Source: Rhodospirillaceae bacterium
GTDB lineage: Bacteria > Pseudomonadota > Alphaproteobacteria > Dongiales > Dongiaceae
Assembly (NCBI GenBank): GCA_016712715.1
Contig: JADJQM010000003.1
Span: 248,001 to 312,000 of the forward strand
Direction of reading: 5' to 3'
Length of the DNA stretch: 64,000 nt
Shown here: one piece after another, positions 44,461 to 53,169 of the stretch
How the letters are laid out: each line of letters starts with the position of its first letter
Numbering within the stretch: the first letter of the stretch is position 1
Notes under the pieces: generated by a model
The model's input: the letters and a program-made list of their open reading frames with translations, nothing else
Told to the model about the DNA's origin: nothing
Database searches by the model: none
Translations under genes and position numbers: made by a program

Positions 44461-45261
44461 TCAGGGCGTCGACGCGGCGGTCGTCTCGGCATTGATCTTG
44501 TCAGCGAAATAGACCGAGCTCGGACCGAAGCTGGAGAAATCTTGCCCGCCATGGGCGCCCCAAAAATTCGTCACCACACCCACCACCCGGCGCTCACCGC
44601 TTGGATCGGTCAGCAGGATTGGGCCACCGCTATCGCCTGGGATCACGTCGCAGCTGTTCACGATGACGTCGCGACCGGTTTCGAGGATTTCCTCGACATC
44701 GCGGATCAGATGGCATTCGTCGCGCATCTGCAGGCGCTTGCCGGAAAAGGCCCCGTAAACGCCATAGCCGGCATGGGACAAGGTACTGCCCTTCTCCATG
44801 CGTGCGTAAATCCCGTCGACACCGATCTTTTCGACCTGGAGCGGCGCCACATAATCGACCGGCGGCGATATGCGCAAGGCCGCCCAATCATCCTTGGGCG
44901 CGCCGCGCAGCTGCCCGCTGCCGTCCGGCGTGATCGGCCAACCCATGGCAATGACCGCTGTGACCGACACCGGCTTCAACCGCTCGCGCCCGACATCGAG
45001 AGCGGGGGTGAACTCGAAATCCGTGATCTTGGCGTTGCTGCCACGGCCATAGAGGCAGTGCGACGCCGTCAGGATGATGTCCGGCCTGATCAAGGTCGCC
45101 GAGCAGGACCCATCTTGGGCATCAAGCCTGCCGATCGCAGCCGACCAAGGCAAAGGCGCGCTCGGCCGGTCCACTGTCCGGATCGGCGTGGCGCAAGCAG
45201 CGACCGACAATGCCACGGCGGCAAGGATCAGGACTCCAGGAAGCGTCTTTCGACGCGGCAT
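44461..45261 (-). CDS. Trypsin-like serine protease, lipoprotein (first of pair)
   Basis: A 266-residue S1-type protease with a lipobox (LILAAVALSVAAC). Its triad is His in LTASHC, Asp in DDWAALRI and Ser in GDSGGP. ATG 45261 is chosen because it leads straight into the signal sequence. The open frame back to 45564 overlaps the rrf2-type gene and is not protein-like. It is related to the gene at 43615 but well diverged. The two may process envelope or secreted proteins together. The targets are unknown. Confidence 0.85.
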   Translation of the reverse strand: MPRRKTLPGVLILAAVALSVAACATPIRTVDRPSAPLPWSAAIGRLDAQDGSCSATLIRPDIILTASHCLYGRGSNAKITDFEFTPALDVGRERLKPVSVTAVIAMGWPITPDGSGQLRGAPKDDWAALRISPPVDYVAPLQVEKIGVDGIYARMEKGSTLSHAGYGVYGAFSGKRLQMRDECHLIRDVEEILETGRDVIVNSCDVIPGDSGGPILLTDPSGERRVVGVVTNFWGAHGGQDFSSFGPSSVYFADKINAETTAASTP

Positions 45262-45359
45262 GGTCACCAGAGAGAGCTTTGGCGGCGCTATGGTCGATGT
45301 TGGCATCAAGGGAATCCTGGGGACAATTGTCGAGGCTTGGGAACACCCGTTTTGGGTCG

Positions 45360-45833
45360 TCATGAGGGCGCCGCGGCCCTGCGCGCGCCACCGAGGTCGA
45401 TCGGTATCGACAACAAGGCCGCGAAGGCTGGCCGATCCTTGAGAATATCTGCCAGCGAATAACGATCGAGGACCGCCATGAAGGCCTCCAATGCTTCGCC
45501 GAGAACACCCGACAAGCCGCAAACCGCGGCGATCGGGCAGGTGTTGTGCTCGACGTCGAAGCATTCGACAATAGTGAGGTTGCCTTCCATCTGACGGACC
45601 GTGGTGCCAATATTGATCTCGGACGGAGGACAGTTCAGGCGCATGCCGCCACGCCTGCCGCGGACAGTTTCGATGATGTTGAGGCGCCCGAGCTTGTGCA
45701 CGACCTTGGTCAGATGGCTCTCGGAAATGCCGTAGGCGCCCGCGATCTCTTCGATGGTGACCAACTCATCGGTACGCAAACCCAGATAGATCAGCGTGCG
45801 CAGCGAATAGTCGGAGAACTGGGTCAATTGCAT
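45360..45833 (-). CDS. Rrf2 family transcriptional regulator, NsrR-like
   Basis: 157 residues. An N-terminal winged helix (MQLTQFSDYSLRTLIYLGLR, recognition helix SESHLTKVVHKLG) is followed by three cysteines at about 91, 99 and 105 (ECFDVEHNTCPIAAVC). This is the iron-sulfur ligand pattern of NsrR, the nitric-oxide-sensing repressor. The family motif ECFD...NTC points to NsrR rather than IscR. It lies 98 bp upstream of the protease pair on the same strand and is divergent from pyrF (198 bp). No nitric oxide dioxygenase or reductase gene is in the window, so its targets are elsewhere, or the proteases are unexpected targets. Confidence 0.85.
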   Translation of the reverse strand: MQLTQFSDYSLRTLIYLGLRTDELVTIEEIAGAYGISESHLTKVVHKLGRLNIIETVRGRRGGMRLNCPPSEINIGTTVRQMEGNLTIVECFDVEHNTCPIAAVCGLSGVLGEALEAFMAVLDRYSLADILKDRPAFAALLSIPIDLGGARRAAAPS

Positions 45834-46031
45834 CGGGCACCGCGGACCTTGTGTGGCAATCAGCTTATCGCCTTGCCGAGGTTGTTGGAAGGCTGCTCTA
45901 AACCGGCCTGCCGCCGCTAAAATATTGACTTTTTAGGGTATTCCGCGCCACCGGGTGACGTTGGCGCCAGAATAGGCTAAAAGCCAGCCGGGGCCGCACG
46001 GCGACCGGGCAAATGAGCGAGGAGATTCAGG

Positions 46032-46781
46032 GTGGTTAGCAAGGGTCAGGTACTGGCAGCACTCGATACAGTTTCGGCCAGTGAGGCGGTTGACTGGGCG
46101 CACCGGCTGGACGGCGCGGTGGCAGGACTCAAGCTGGGCCTTGAATTCTTCCTGGCCAACGGCCAGCTCGGGTATCGGCGCATCGCCGCCGTTGGCCTGC
46201 CCATCTTCCTGGACCTCAAGCTGCATGATATTCCCAACACGGTGGCGGGCGCCCTGCGCGCCATCGCCCCCCTGCAGCCGAACATCCTGACGGTCCATGC
46301 CGGCGGCGGCCTCGCCATGATGAAGGCCGCCAGCGACACAGCGGCCGCATGCGCCGACAAGGACAAACTGCGCAGGCCGAAGATCGTCGGCGTCACCGTG
46401 CTCACCTCGCTCGACGAACAGGATCTCACCGCCGTCGGGCAGGCCGTCCCGGTGGCCGACCAGGTCAAGCGCCTGGCGCTGCTGGCGCGAACCGCCGGGC
46501 TTGACGGCGTGGTCTGCTCGCCTCACGAAATCGAGGCGCTACGGCGAGAAGTCGGCGAGGATTTTCTGCTGGTAGTGCCCGGCGTTCGCCCTAACTGGGC
46601 GGACAGCGGCAAGCAGGCCGGCGGCGACCAGAAACGCGTCCGCACACCTGCCGACGCCGCCAAGGCCGGCGCCGATTACCTGGTGATCGGGCGGCCCATC
46701 ACGATGGCCGACGATGCCCGGGAAACCGCGTGCCGGATCGGTCTGGAGATCGACGCCGCCATCGGGCATGACAGTAACTGA
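46032..46781 (+). CDS. pyrF: Orotidine 5'-phosphate decarboxylase
   Basis: A 249-residue TIM-barrel enzyme making UMP from OMP, the last step of pyrimidine synthesis. The catalytic signature DLKLHDIPNT is complete. LKLGLEFF and the phosphate-binding end DYLVIGRPIT are typical. The start is GTG 46032, with GAGGAGA nine bases upstream. A membrane protein gene and the trp genes follow in the same direction. Confidence 0.94.
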   Translation: MVSKGQVLAALDTVSASEAVDWAHRLDGAVAGLKLGLEFFLANGQLGYRRIAAVGLPIFLDLKLHDIPNTVAGALRAIAPLQPNILTVHAGGGLAMMKAASDTAAACADKDKLRRPKIVGVTVLTSLDEQDLTAVGQAVPVADQVKRLALLARTAGLDGVVCSPHEIEALRREVGEDFLLVVPGVRPNWADSGKQAGGDQKRVRTPADAAKAGADYLVIGRPITMADDARETACRIGLEIDAAIGHDSN

Positions 46782-46813
46782 TCTTAATAAAGACTGCGAA
46801 CAAGCCGCATCCC

Positions 46814-47608
46814 ATGATACCGCCCCGCAAGACCGACCTGCAGCCCCTGCCCCTGGCGATTGCCGCCTGCCGCCGCACCTGGACCGAGCGCGACGATCTG
46901 CTGCGCCTGGCCGTCATGCCGCTGGCGCTGAGCTTTGCCCTCAATCTCTGGGTCTGGCATGCCTATGGTGACGTTTTTTCCGCCATCGCGCGCGGTGAGA
47001 TGCCGGCGCCGGAACTGGCGGACGCGATGCTCATACCGACATTGTTCGTCGGCCTCGTGAGCTGGTTTGCCACGAGCGTGTTCGCCGTCAACTGGATGCG
47101 AGTCCTGCTGCTGGGTCCGGGCGCCGTCGCCGGGTTGGGCCTCGCCATCGATCGTCGCCAAGTGAAGTTCACGATCCTGGCGTTTCTGACGCAATTAGTG
47201 CTCGGCGTCGGCATCATGCTGGGTCTGCTGGTGGCCGCCTTCCTTTTGCCGAGCTTTGCGTTGATGGCCATCCTCGGATTTGTGATGCTGCTGCTCTATG
47301 TCATGGTGCTCCTGCGCCTGGCGCCACTCTGGGTCGGCATCGCCATCGACGCGCCGCTGAGCTTCAAACAGGCCTGGCAGCGGACCAGCGGCTATGGCAT
47401 GCAGTTGCTCTCGGCGGCGGTGCTGATTTTCCTGGCGATTCTGTTCGGGCAGACCGTCCTGCAGATATTCCTGGGCGTGCTCGGGCTTGTCCAGGCGGCA
47501 CCCATGGCGATGCTATTCATTTCGCTGGTTATCCAGTTCATCCTGACGGCCTGCATCTGCGCGGTGTTCGTACTGGCCTATCCGCGCTTCGTGTCGGAGA
47601 CAGTGTGA
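46814..47608 (+). CDS. Hypothetical polytopic membrane protein
   Basis: 264 residues with five or six membrane helices, for example VMPLALSFALNLWVW, LGVGIMLGLLVAAFLLP and LILFISLVIQFILTA-like LFISLVIQFILTACIC. A soluble N-terminal 30 residues ends in RTWTERDDLLRLA. The loop FKQAWQRTSGYGMQLL resembles membrane domains of the glycerophosphodiesterase-like group, but I cannot name a family with confidence. It sits between pyrF (32 bp) and trpF (1 bp before its start), so it is in the same transcript as trpF. Confidence 0.7.
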   Translation: MIPPRKTDLQPLPLAIAACRRTWTERDDLLRLAVMPLALSFALNLWVWHAYGDVFSAIARGEMPAPELADAMLIPTLFVGLVSWFATSVFAVNWMRVLLLGPGAVAGLGLAIDRRQVKFTILAFLTQLVLGVGIMLGLLVAAFLLPSFALMAILGFVMLLLYVMVLLRLAPLWVGIAIDAPLSFKQAWQRTSGYGMQLLSAAVLIFLAILFGQTVLQIFLGVLGLVQAAPMAMLFISLVIQFILTACICAVFVLAYPRFVSETV

Positions 47609-47609
47609 C

Positions 47610-48257
47610 ATGTCGGTCGCTGTCAAGATCTGCGGGTTGAAGACACCGGACACGGTCAGGGCCGCGGTCGATGGCGCCGCCGCCATGTTGGGCTTCAACT
47701 TCTATGCGAAGAGCCCGCGCTACCTGACGCCGAGCCTCGCCGGGGAGTTGGGCAAGCTGGTGCCTGCCGGCATCGCCAAGGTCGGGCTCGTCGTCGATGC
47801 CACCGACGATGCCATCGCCGGCATTCTCAAGGAAGCGCCGCTTGATCTGCTGCAGCTGCATGGGACGGAGACCCCGGCGCGGGTAGCGGAGATCCGCGCC
47901 CGCTTCGCACTGCCGATCATGAAGGTGATCAGTGTCGCCGATGCGGGCGATGTGGCCGCGGCGCGCACCTATGAAGCCGTGGCCGACCGCCTGCTGTTCG
48001 ATGCCAAGCCGCCCAAATCGATGACGGATGCCTTGCCGGGGGGCAATGCGCTGTCATTCGACTGGGGGCTGCTCAAGGATCAGCACTTTACCCGGCCCTG
48101 GATGCTGGCCGGTGGGCTCAACACAGGCAATCTGGCCGAGGCCGTGGCCCGGACGGGGGCTAGCGCGGTCGACACCTCATCGGGGGACGAAGACCGGCCC
48201 GGCGAGAAAAATGTGAACAAAATCAAAGAGTTTCTGGCACTCGCCCACACGCTCTAA
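47610..48257 (+). CDS. trpF: Phosphoribosylanthranilate isomerase
   Basis: A 215-residue TIM barrel for the third committed step of tryptophan synthesis. KICGLKTPD at the first strand carries the catalytic cysteine. LQLHGTE, WMLAGGLNTGNL (phosphate loop) and SAVDTSSGDED (catalytic aspartate region) are all standard. It starts 1 bp after the membrane protein stop. trpB follows 118 bp downstream. Confidence 0.94.
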   Translation: MSVAVKICGLKTPDTVRAAVDGAAAMLGFNFYAKSPRYLTPSLAGELGKLVPAGIAKVGLVVDATDDAIAGILKEAPLDLLQLHGTETPARVAEIRARFALPIMKVISVADAGDVAAARTYEAVADRLLFDAKPPKSMTDALPGGNALSFDWGLLKDQHFTRPWMLAGGLNTGNLAEAVARTGASAVDTSSGDEDRPGEKNVNKIKEFLALAHTL

Positions 48258-48375
48258 GGGAGCAGGTCGACGCGGTTAGGGCTTTGACCTTTGGCCGCTG
48301 CTATGGTTGATTGCGCCCTTCAAGCGAATCCACTGATTTGACCTGATTTTCCCCGAGTTTCGGAGCCCAGATCCC

Positions 48376-49602
48376 GTGAGCACAGCTGCCGCCACCCCTC
48401 CCAATTCCTACCGCACCGGGCCGGATGAACATGGCCGGTTCGGTATCTTCGGCGGCCGCTTCGTCGCAGAAACGCTGATGCCCCTCATCCTCGAGGTCGA
48501 AGCGGCATATAACGCCGCCAAGGCCGATCCGAAATTCGCCACGGAAATGGATTACTACCGGACCCACTATATCGGCCGGCCGAGCCCGCTTTACTTCGCC
48601 GAGCGCCTCAGCCGCGAATTGGGTGGCGCCAAGATCTATATGAAGCGAGACGAGCTCAACCACACAGCCTCGCACAAGATCAACAATTGCATGGGCCAGA
48701 TCCTGCTCGCCAAGCGCATGGGCAAGACGCGCATCATCGCCGAGACCGGCGCCGGGCAGCATGGTGTCGCGACAGCCACGGTCTGTGCGCTCTTCAACCT
48801 GCCCTGCACCGTCTATATGGGCGCCACCGACATCGCCCGCCAGCAGCCCAACGTGTTCCGCATGAAACTGCTGGGCGCCGAGGTCATTCCCGTGCATAGC
48901 GGCACGGCGACCTTGAAGGATGCGATGAACGACGCCTTGCGCGACTGGGTCGCCAATGTCGAGAACACGTTCTACATCATCGGCACCGCCGCCGGCCCGC
49001 ATCCTTACCCCTCGATGGTGCGTGATTTCCAGTCGATCATCGGCGTCGAGACCAAGGCGCAGATGCTGGAAGCCGAGGGCCGCCTGCCCGACACGCTGGT
49101 CGCCTGCATCGGCGGCGGCTCCAATGCCATCGGCCTGTTCCACCCGTTTCTGGATGACCGCGAAGTCGAAATCATCGGCGTCGAGGCCGGTGGCGACGGG
49201 GTCGAGACGGGACGTCACGCGGCATCGCTCACCGGCGGTCGTCCGGGCGTGCTCCATGGCAACCGCACCTATCTGCTGCAGGATGATGACGGGCAGATCA
49301 TAGACGCGCATTCGATCTCGGCCGGGCTCGATTATCCCGGCATCGGGCCGGAACATTCCTGGCTGCATGAGATGAAGCGCGTGAAGTATGTCTCGGCCAC
49401 AGACCAGGAGGCGCTCGATGCCTTCCAGATGCTGGCCAGGGTCGAAGGCATCATTCCGGCACTGGAACCGGCCCATGCGCTGGCCTATGTGCAGAAACTG
49501 GCGCCGACGCGGGCCAAGGACAAGATCATCGTCATGAATTTGTGCGGTCGCGGCGACAAGGACATCTTCGCTGTCGCTGAACGCCTGGGAACGAAGCTAT
49601 GA
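48376..49602 (+). CDS. trpB: Tryptophan synthase beta chain
   Basis: A 408-residue PLP enzyme joining indole and serine. The PLP lysine is in NHTASHKINN. The glycine-rich phosphate cup is GGGSNAIG. The N-terminal GRFGIFGGRFVAETLMP block is characteristic. The start is GTG 48376, with CGGAG 10 nt upstream, and the stop overlaps the trpA ATG by four bases. The 118-bp leader has TTTGACCT twice but no convincing leader peptide or terminator/antiterminator pair. Confidence 0.96.
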   Translation: MSTAAATPPNSYRTGPDEHGRFGIFGGRFVAETLMPLILEVEAAYNAAKADPKFATEMDYYRTHYIGRPSPLYFAERLSRELGGAKIYMKRDELNHTASHKINNCMGQILLAKRMGKTRIIAETGAGQHGVATATVCALFNLPCTVYMGATDIARQQPNVFRMKLLGAEVIPVHSGTATLKDAMNDALRDWVANVENTFYIIGTAAGPHPYPSMVRDFQSIIGVETKAQMLEAEGRLPDTLVACIGGGSNAIGLFHPFLDDREVEIIGVEAGGDGVETGRHAASLTGGRPGVLHGNRTYLLQDDDGQIIDAHSISAGLDYPGIGPEHSWLHEMKRVKYVSATDQEALDAFQMLARVEGIIPALEPAHALAYVQKLAPTRAKDKIIVMNLCGRGDKDIFAVAERLGTKL

Positions 49603-50426
49603 GCACGCGTATCGAACGCCGCTTTGCCGAATTGAAGGCGGCGAAGCGCGGTGGCCTGGTGGTTTTCGTGACCGCGGGCGACCCCACTTATGAAGTTTCG
49701 CGCGAGATCATCCTCAGCCTGCCGCAGGCGGGTGCCGATGTGATCGAGATCGGCATGCCGTTCACCGATCCGATGGCCGACGGCCCGGCGATCCAGGCCT
49801 CGTCGCTCCGCGCGCTCAAGAACGGGCAGAACATGGTGAAGACGCTGAGCCTGGTGCGCGAATTCCGCGCCAAGGATCAGGCGACGCCGATCGTGCTGAT
49901 GGGCTATTACAACCCGATCTATTCCTATGGCGTCGACCGGTTCCTGGTGGACGCCGACAAAGCCGGTGTCGACGGGCTGATCGTGGTCGATCTGCCGCCC
50001 GAAGAGGACCAGGAATTGTGCCTGCCGGCGCTCAAAGCCGGCTTGAACTTCATCCGCCTCGCCACACCCACCACCGACGACAAGCGCCTGCCGACGGTGC
50101 TCAACAACACGTCCGGCTTCGTCTATTATGTCTCGATCATGGGAATCACCGGGACGCGCGCCGCTTCGGATGTCGATATCACCGCCGCAGTCGGCCGGCT
50201 GAAGCGCCATACCGATTTGCCGATCGCGGTGGGCTTCGGCATTTCGACGCCGGAACGTGCCGCCGCAGTCGCCAAGGTCGCCGATGCCGCCGTGGTCGGT
50301 TCCGCGGTGGTCAACAAGATCGCTGCCGAACTGGACGCCAATGGCAAGCCTGGCCCGCGCGCCGCCCAGGCAGCCCTTGATCTCGTGAAGAGCCTCGCCG
50401 CCGGCGTTCGCGCCGCGCGTGTTTGA
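49599..50426 (+). CDS. trpA: Tryptophan synthase alpha chain
   Basis: A 275-residue TIM barrel that splits indole-glycerol phosphate and channels indole to TrpB. The catalytic Glu and Asp are in DVIEIGMPFTDPMADGPAIQ. YYVSIMGITGTR and VGFGISTPE (phosphate site) are standard. The ATGA overlap with trpB couples their translation. accD follows 15 bp downstream with its own ribosome site, the usual alphaproteobacterial arrangement. Confidence 0.96.
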   Translation: MSTRIERRFAELKAAKRGGLVVFVTAGDPTYEVSREIILSLPQAGADVIEIGMPFTDPMADGPAIQASSLRALKNGQNMVKTLSLVREFRAKDQATPIVLMGYYNPIYSYGVDRFLVDADKAGVDGLIVVDLPPEEDQELCLPALKAGLNFIRLATPTTDDKRLPTVLNNTSGFVYYVSIMGITGTRAASDVDITAAVGRLKRHTDLPIAVGFGISTPERAAAVAKVADAAVVGSAVVNKIAAELDANGKPGPRAAQAALDLVKSLAAGVRAARV

Positions 50427-50441
50427 TCGGAGAATAGCAAG

Positions 50442-51302
50442 ATGAGCTGGCTCACCAATTTCGTCCGGCCGAAGATCCGCAAGCTGGTCCAGAAGACCGA
50501 CGTGCCGGAGAATCTGTGGGACAAATGCCCCGCCTGCGGCCAGATGATCTTCCACCGCGAACTCGACGCCAACCAGCGCGTCTGCACCCATTGCGGCCAT
50601 CACATGCGCATCGACGTGAAGACGCGCCTCGCCTTGATGTTCGACGAGGGCAAGTATGAGCGCATCGATCTGCCCAAGGTCATGATCGATCCGTTGAAGT
50701 TCAAGGATCGCAAACGCTACGCCGACCGCCTCAAGGAAGCGCAGGCGAAATCCGAAGAACAGGACGCCATCGTCGTCGCCTATGGCACCATGATGGGCGC
50801 CGACGTCGTGATCGCCGCGTTCAATTTCGATTTCATGGGCGGCTCCATGGGCATGGCGGTTGGCGAGGGCCTGGTGGCCGCCGCTGGCCTCGCCGTCAGC
50901 CGCAAGGCCGCCCTCGTCGCCATACCGGCCTCAGGGGGTGCGCGCATGCAGGAGGGCATCCTGTCGCTCATGCAGATGCCGCGATCGGTCATCGCTGTCG
51001 ATCAGGTCAAGGAAGCGGGCCTGCCTTTCATCGTGCTGCTGACTGATCCCACCACTGGCGGAGTCTCAGCCTCCTTTGCCATGCTGGGCGATATCCAGAT
51101 TGCTGAACCTGGTGCGCAGATCGGGTTTGCGGGTGCCCGTGTGATCGAGGAAACGATCCGCGAGAAACTGCCCGAGGGCTTCCAGCGCGCCGAATATCTC
51201 CTGGAACACGGCATCATCGATCTGGTGATTGCCCGCAAGGATCTGCGGGAACAGATCGGCCGGGTGATTTCCCTGTTGACCAAGAGGCCGGCTGCGGCCT
51301 GA
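50442..51302 (+). CDS. accD: Acetyl-CoA carboxylase carboxyltransferase subunit beta
   Basis: A 286-residue AccD, half of the carboxyltransferase that makes malonyl-CoA for fatty acid synthesis. The zinc ribbon CPACG...CTHCG near residues 27-49 is complete. SGGARMQEGILSLMQMPR and the DPTTGGVSASFAMLGD segment belong to the crotonase-like core. It is five bases from folC. The trpA-accD-folC order is conserved in this class. Confidence 0.96.
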   Translation: MSWLTNFVRPKIRKLVQKTDVPENLWDKCPACGQMIFHRELDANQRVCTHCGHHMRIDVKTRLALMFDEGKYERIDLPKVMIDPLKFKDRKRYADRLKEAQAKSEEQDAIVVAYGTMMGADVVIAAFNFDFMGGSMGMAVGEGLVAAAGLAVSRKAALVAIPASGGARMQEGILSLMQMPRSVIAVDQVKEAGLPFIVLLTDPTTGGVSASFAMLGDIQIAEPGAQIGFAGARVIEETIREKLPEGFQRAEYLLEHGIIDLVIARKDLREQIGRVISLLTKRPAAA

Positions 51303-51307
51303 CGCAC

Positions 51308-52627
51308 ATGGCGCAAAGCCCGACCAGCGATATCGTTCTCGAACGCCTGACCAAGCTGCACCCCAAGCTCATCGATCTTGAGCTGGAGCGGACGCAGCGA
51401 TTGCTGGCGGCGGTGGGTCACCCTGAGCGGCAATTGCCGCCGGTGATCCATGTCGCCGGCACCAATGGCAAGGGATCGGTCATCGCCTATCTGCGGTCGA
51501 TTCTGGAGGCCGCCGGCTACCGGGTCCATGTCTATATCTCGCCGCATCTGGTGCGCTTTCATGAACGCATCCGCCTCAACGGCAAGCTCATCGACGAGAA
51601 CCTTCTCATTTCACTGCTGGAAGAATGCGAGCATGCCAATGGCGGCGTGCCGATCACCTTCTTCGAGATCACGACCGTCGCCGCGTTCCTCGCCTTCACG
51701 CGGGAACCGGCCGACATCGTGCTGCTGGAAACAGGTGTTGGCGGCGAGTTCGACGCCACCAATGTGATCGAGCAGCCGATTGCCACTGTGCTCATGCCGA
51801 TCTCGTTCGATCACATGCAGTTCTTCGGCAATACGCTGACGCTCATCGCCAAGGCCAAGGCCGGCATCATGAAGCACGGTCGGCCGGCGATCATCTCGCC
51901 GCAGCCAGATGAAGCCATGGCAGTGTTCGAAGCGAAGGCAGCCGAATTGAAGGTGCCGATGCAACGCTTCGGCCGCGAATGGACCTGCGATGGCGACCTC
52001 AGGAACGCCCTGCGCTTCACCGACAGCCGGGGCCCGCGCATCTATCCGGCGCCGGGGCTCGCCGGCCGGCACCAGTTCCGCAATGCCGGCTGCGCCATCG
52101 CCACCACGGCGGTGCTGGACGGCTTCAGGATCACCGACGCCCATATCGCCCAGGGCCTGCGCAACGTCACTTGGCCCGCGCGCATGCAACGCCTGGTCAA
52201 GGGTCCGCTGGTCGACATGCTGCCCAAGAATGGCAAGTGGGAATTGTGGCTCGATGGCGGCCACAATGCCGAGGCCGGCGAAGTGATTGCGGCGATGCTG
52301 GCCGATTGGCGCGCCGAGGACGGCAAGCCGGCCCATCTCATTTTCGGCATGCTCAATACCAAGGACCCGGTCGCCTTCCTGAAGCAATTGGCACCGCACG
52401 CAGAGGACATGGCCGCGGTCGCCATTCCGGGCGACCATGCCAGCCTGTCGATCGAGGAGTGTGTTGCGGCGGGCGCAGAGGTGGGTTTGATCAGCCAGGG
52501 CTACCGTTCCGTCGAGGCTGCCTTGCGGGCACTGGTCGATGCCCATGAAGGCAGTGCGGAGCCGCGCCGCGTGCTGATCTGCGGTTCGCTCTATCTCGCC
52601 GGCACCGTGCTCGCTGAGAACGAGTGA
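51308..52627 (+). CDS. folC: Bifunctional folylpolyglutamate synthase / dihydrofolate synthase
   Basis: A 439-residue Mur-ligase-like enzyme that adds glutamate to dihydropteroate and folates. The P-loop is HVAGTNGKGSV. LLETGVGGEFDATNVI and SFDHMQFFGNTLTLIAKAKA carry the metal and folate-binding residues. LDGGHNAEAG is the C-terminal domain motif. ATG 51308 lies 5 bp after accD. A bidirectional terminator follows. folB is also in the window but 37 kb away. Confidence 0.94.
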   Translation: MAQSPTSDIVLERLTKLHPKLIDLELERTQRLLAAVGHPERQLPPVIHVAGTNGKGSVIAYLRSILEAAGYRVHVYISPHLVRFHERIRLNGKLIDENLLISLLEECEHANGGVPITFFEITTVAAFLAFTREPADIVLLETGVGGEFDATNVIEQPIATVLMPISFDHMQFFGNTLTLIAKAKAGIMKHGRPAIISPQPDEAMAVFEAKAAELKVPMQRFGREWTCDGDLRNALRFTDSRGPRIYPAPGLAGRHQFRNAGCAIATTAVLDGFRITDAHIAQGLRNVTWPARMQRLVKGPLVDMLPKNGKWELWLDGGHNAEAGEVIAAMLADWRAEDGKPAHLIFGMLNTKDPVAFLKQLAPHAEDMAAVAIPGDHASLSIEECVAAGAEVGLISQGYRSVEAALRALVDAHEGSAEPRRVLICGSLYLAGTVLAENE

Positions 52628-52636
52628 CGCCAAATG

Positions 52637-52672
52637 AAAACCCCACCGCGGGCGCTGCCGCAGCGGGGTTTT
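52637..52672. terminator. Bidirectional terminator between folC and trxA
   Basis: AAAACCCC and GGGGTTTT bracket a GC-rich stem-loop. The structure starts 9 bp after the folC stop and ends 25 bp before the trxA stop. Runs of A on one side and T on the other let it end both convergent transcripts. Confidence 0.85.
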
Positions 52673-52697
52673 ATCGACTGGCTAAACGGGGCGCTGG

Positions 52698-53018
52698 TCA
52701 GATGACCGAGTTCACCCAATCGAGCAACTTGCGCTTCGGTTCGGCACCGACTTTGGTGGCTGCAACCTGACCGTCCTTGAACAGCATCAGGGTGGGTACG
52801 CCGCGAATACCATATTTCTTCGGCGTCGCTGAATTGCGGTCGATATCGACCTTCACGACTTTCAGCTTGCCGTTCAATTCCTGCGCGATCTCTTCCAGCG
52901 CCGGTGCAATCGATTTGCACGGGCCACACCACTCCGCCCAGAAGTCGACCAGCACCGGCTGCGTGGACTTCAGGACATCGGCGTCGAAGCTCGCGTCGCT
53001 AACGTGGGTCGTGCTCAT
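52698..53018 (-). CDS. trxA: Thioredoxin
   Basis: A 106-residue thioredoxin, a cytoplasmic disulfide reductase. The active site is WAEWCGPCKS. The cis-proline segment is RGVPTLMLFKDG. ATG 53018 has GGAAG just upstream, while the open frame back to 53102 has no such support. It lies 151 bp downstream of addA on the same strand, the usual addB-addA-trxA order in alphaproteobacteria. Confidence 0.95.
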   Translation of the reverse strand: MSTTHVSDASFDADVLKSTQPVLVDFWAEWCGPCKSIAPALEEIAQELNGKLKVVKVDIDRNSATPKKYGIRGVPTLMLFKDGQVAATKVGAEPKRKLLDWVNSVI

Positions 53019-53169
53019 CCCGTCTTCCTTCCCAATGGGCTTGGCCATTTGCCGGCCACCCAATTCTACACGTGAACGAGGCCCTTCGGTGGAGCCTCGC
53101 ATAGACTGAATCTATGGAGCGGGAGGGGCAGCGTCAAGGTGATGGGGTGGTGCAAATCGGCAGGCTTGC

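Noticed and set aside
45834..46031. NsrR operator or strong promoter between the regulator and pyrF
   Set aside because: AT-rich AAAATATTGACTTTTTAGG is present, but neither a clear dyad nor correctly spaced -35/-10 boxes could be fixed.
48258..48375. Tryptophan leader peptide and attenuator before trpB
   Set aside because: No small frame with tandem Trp codons and no terminator/antiterminator pair. Only a weak promoter-like TTGACC was seen.
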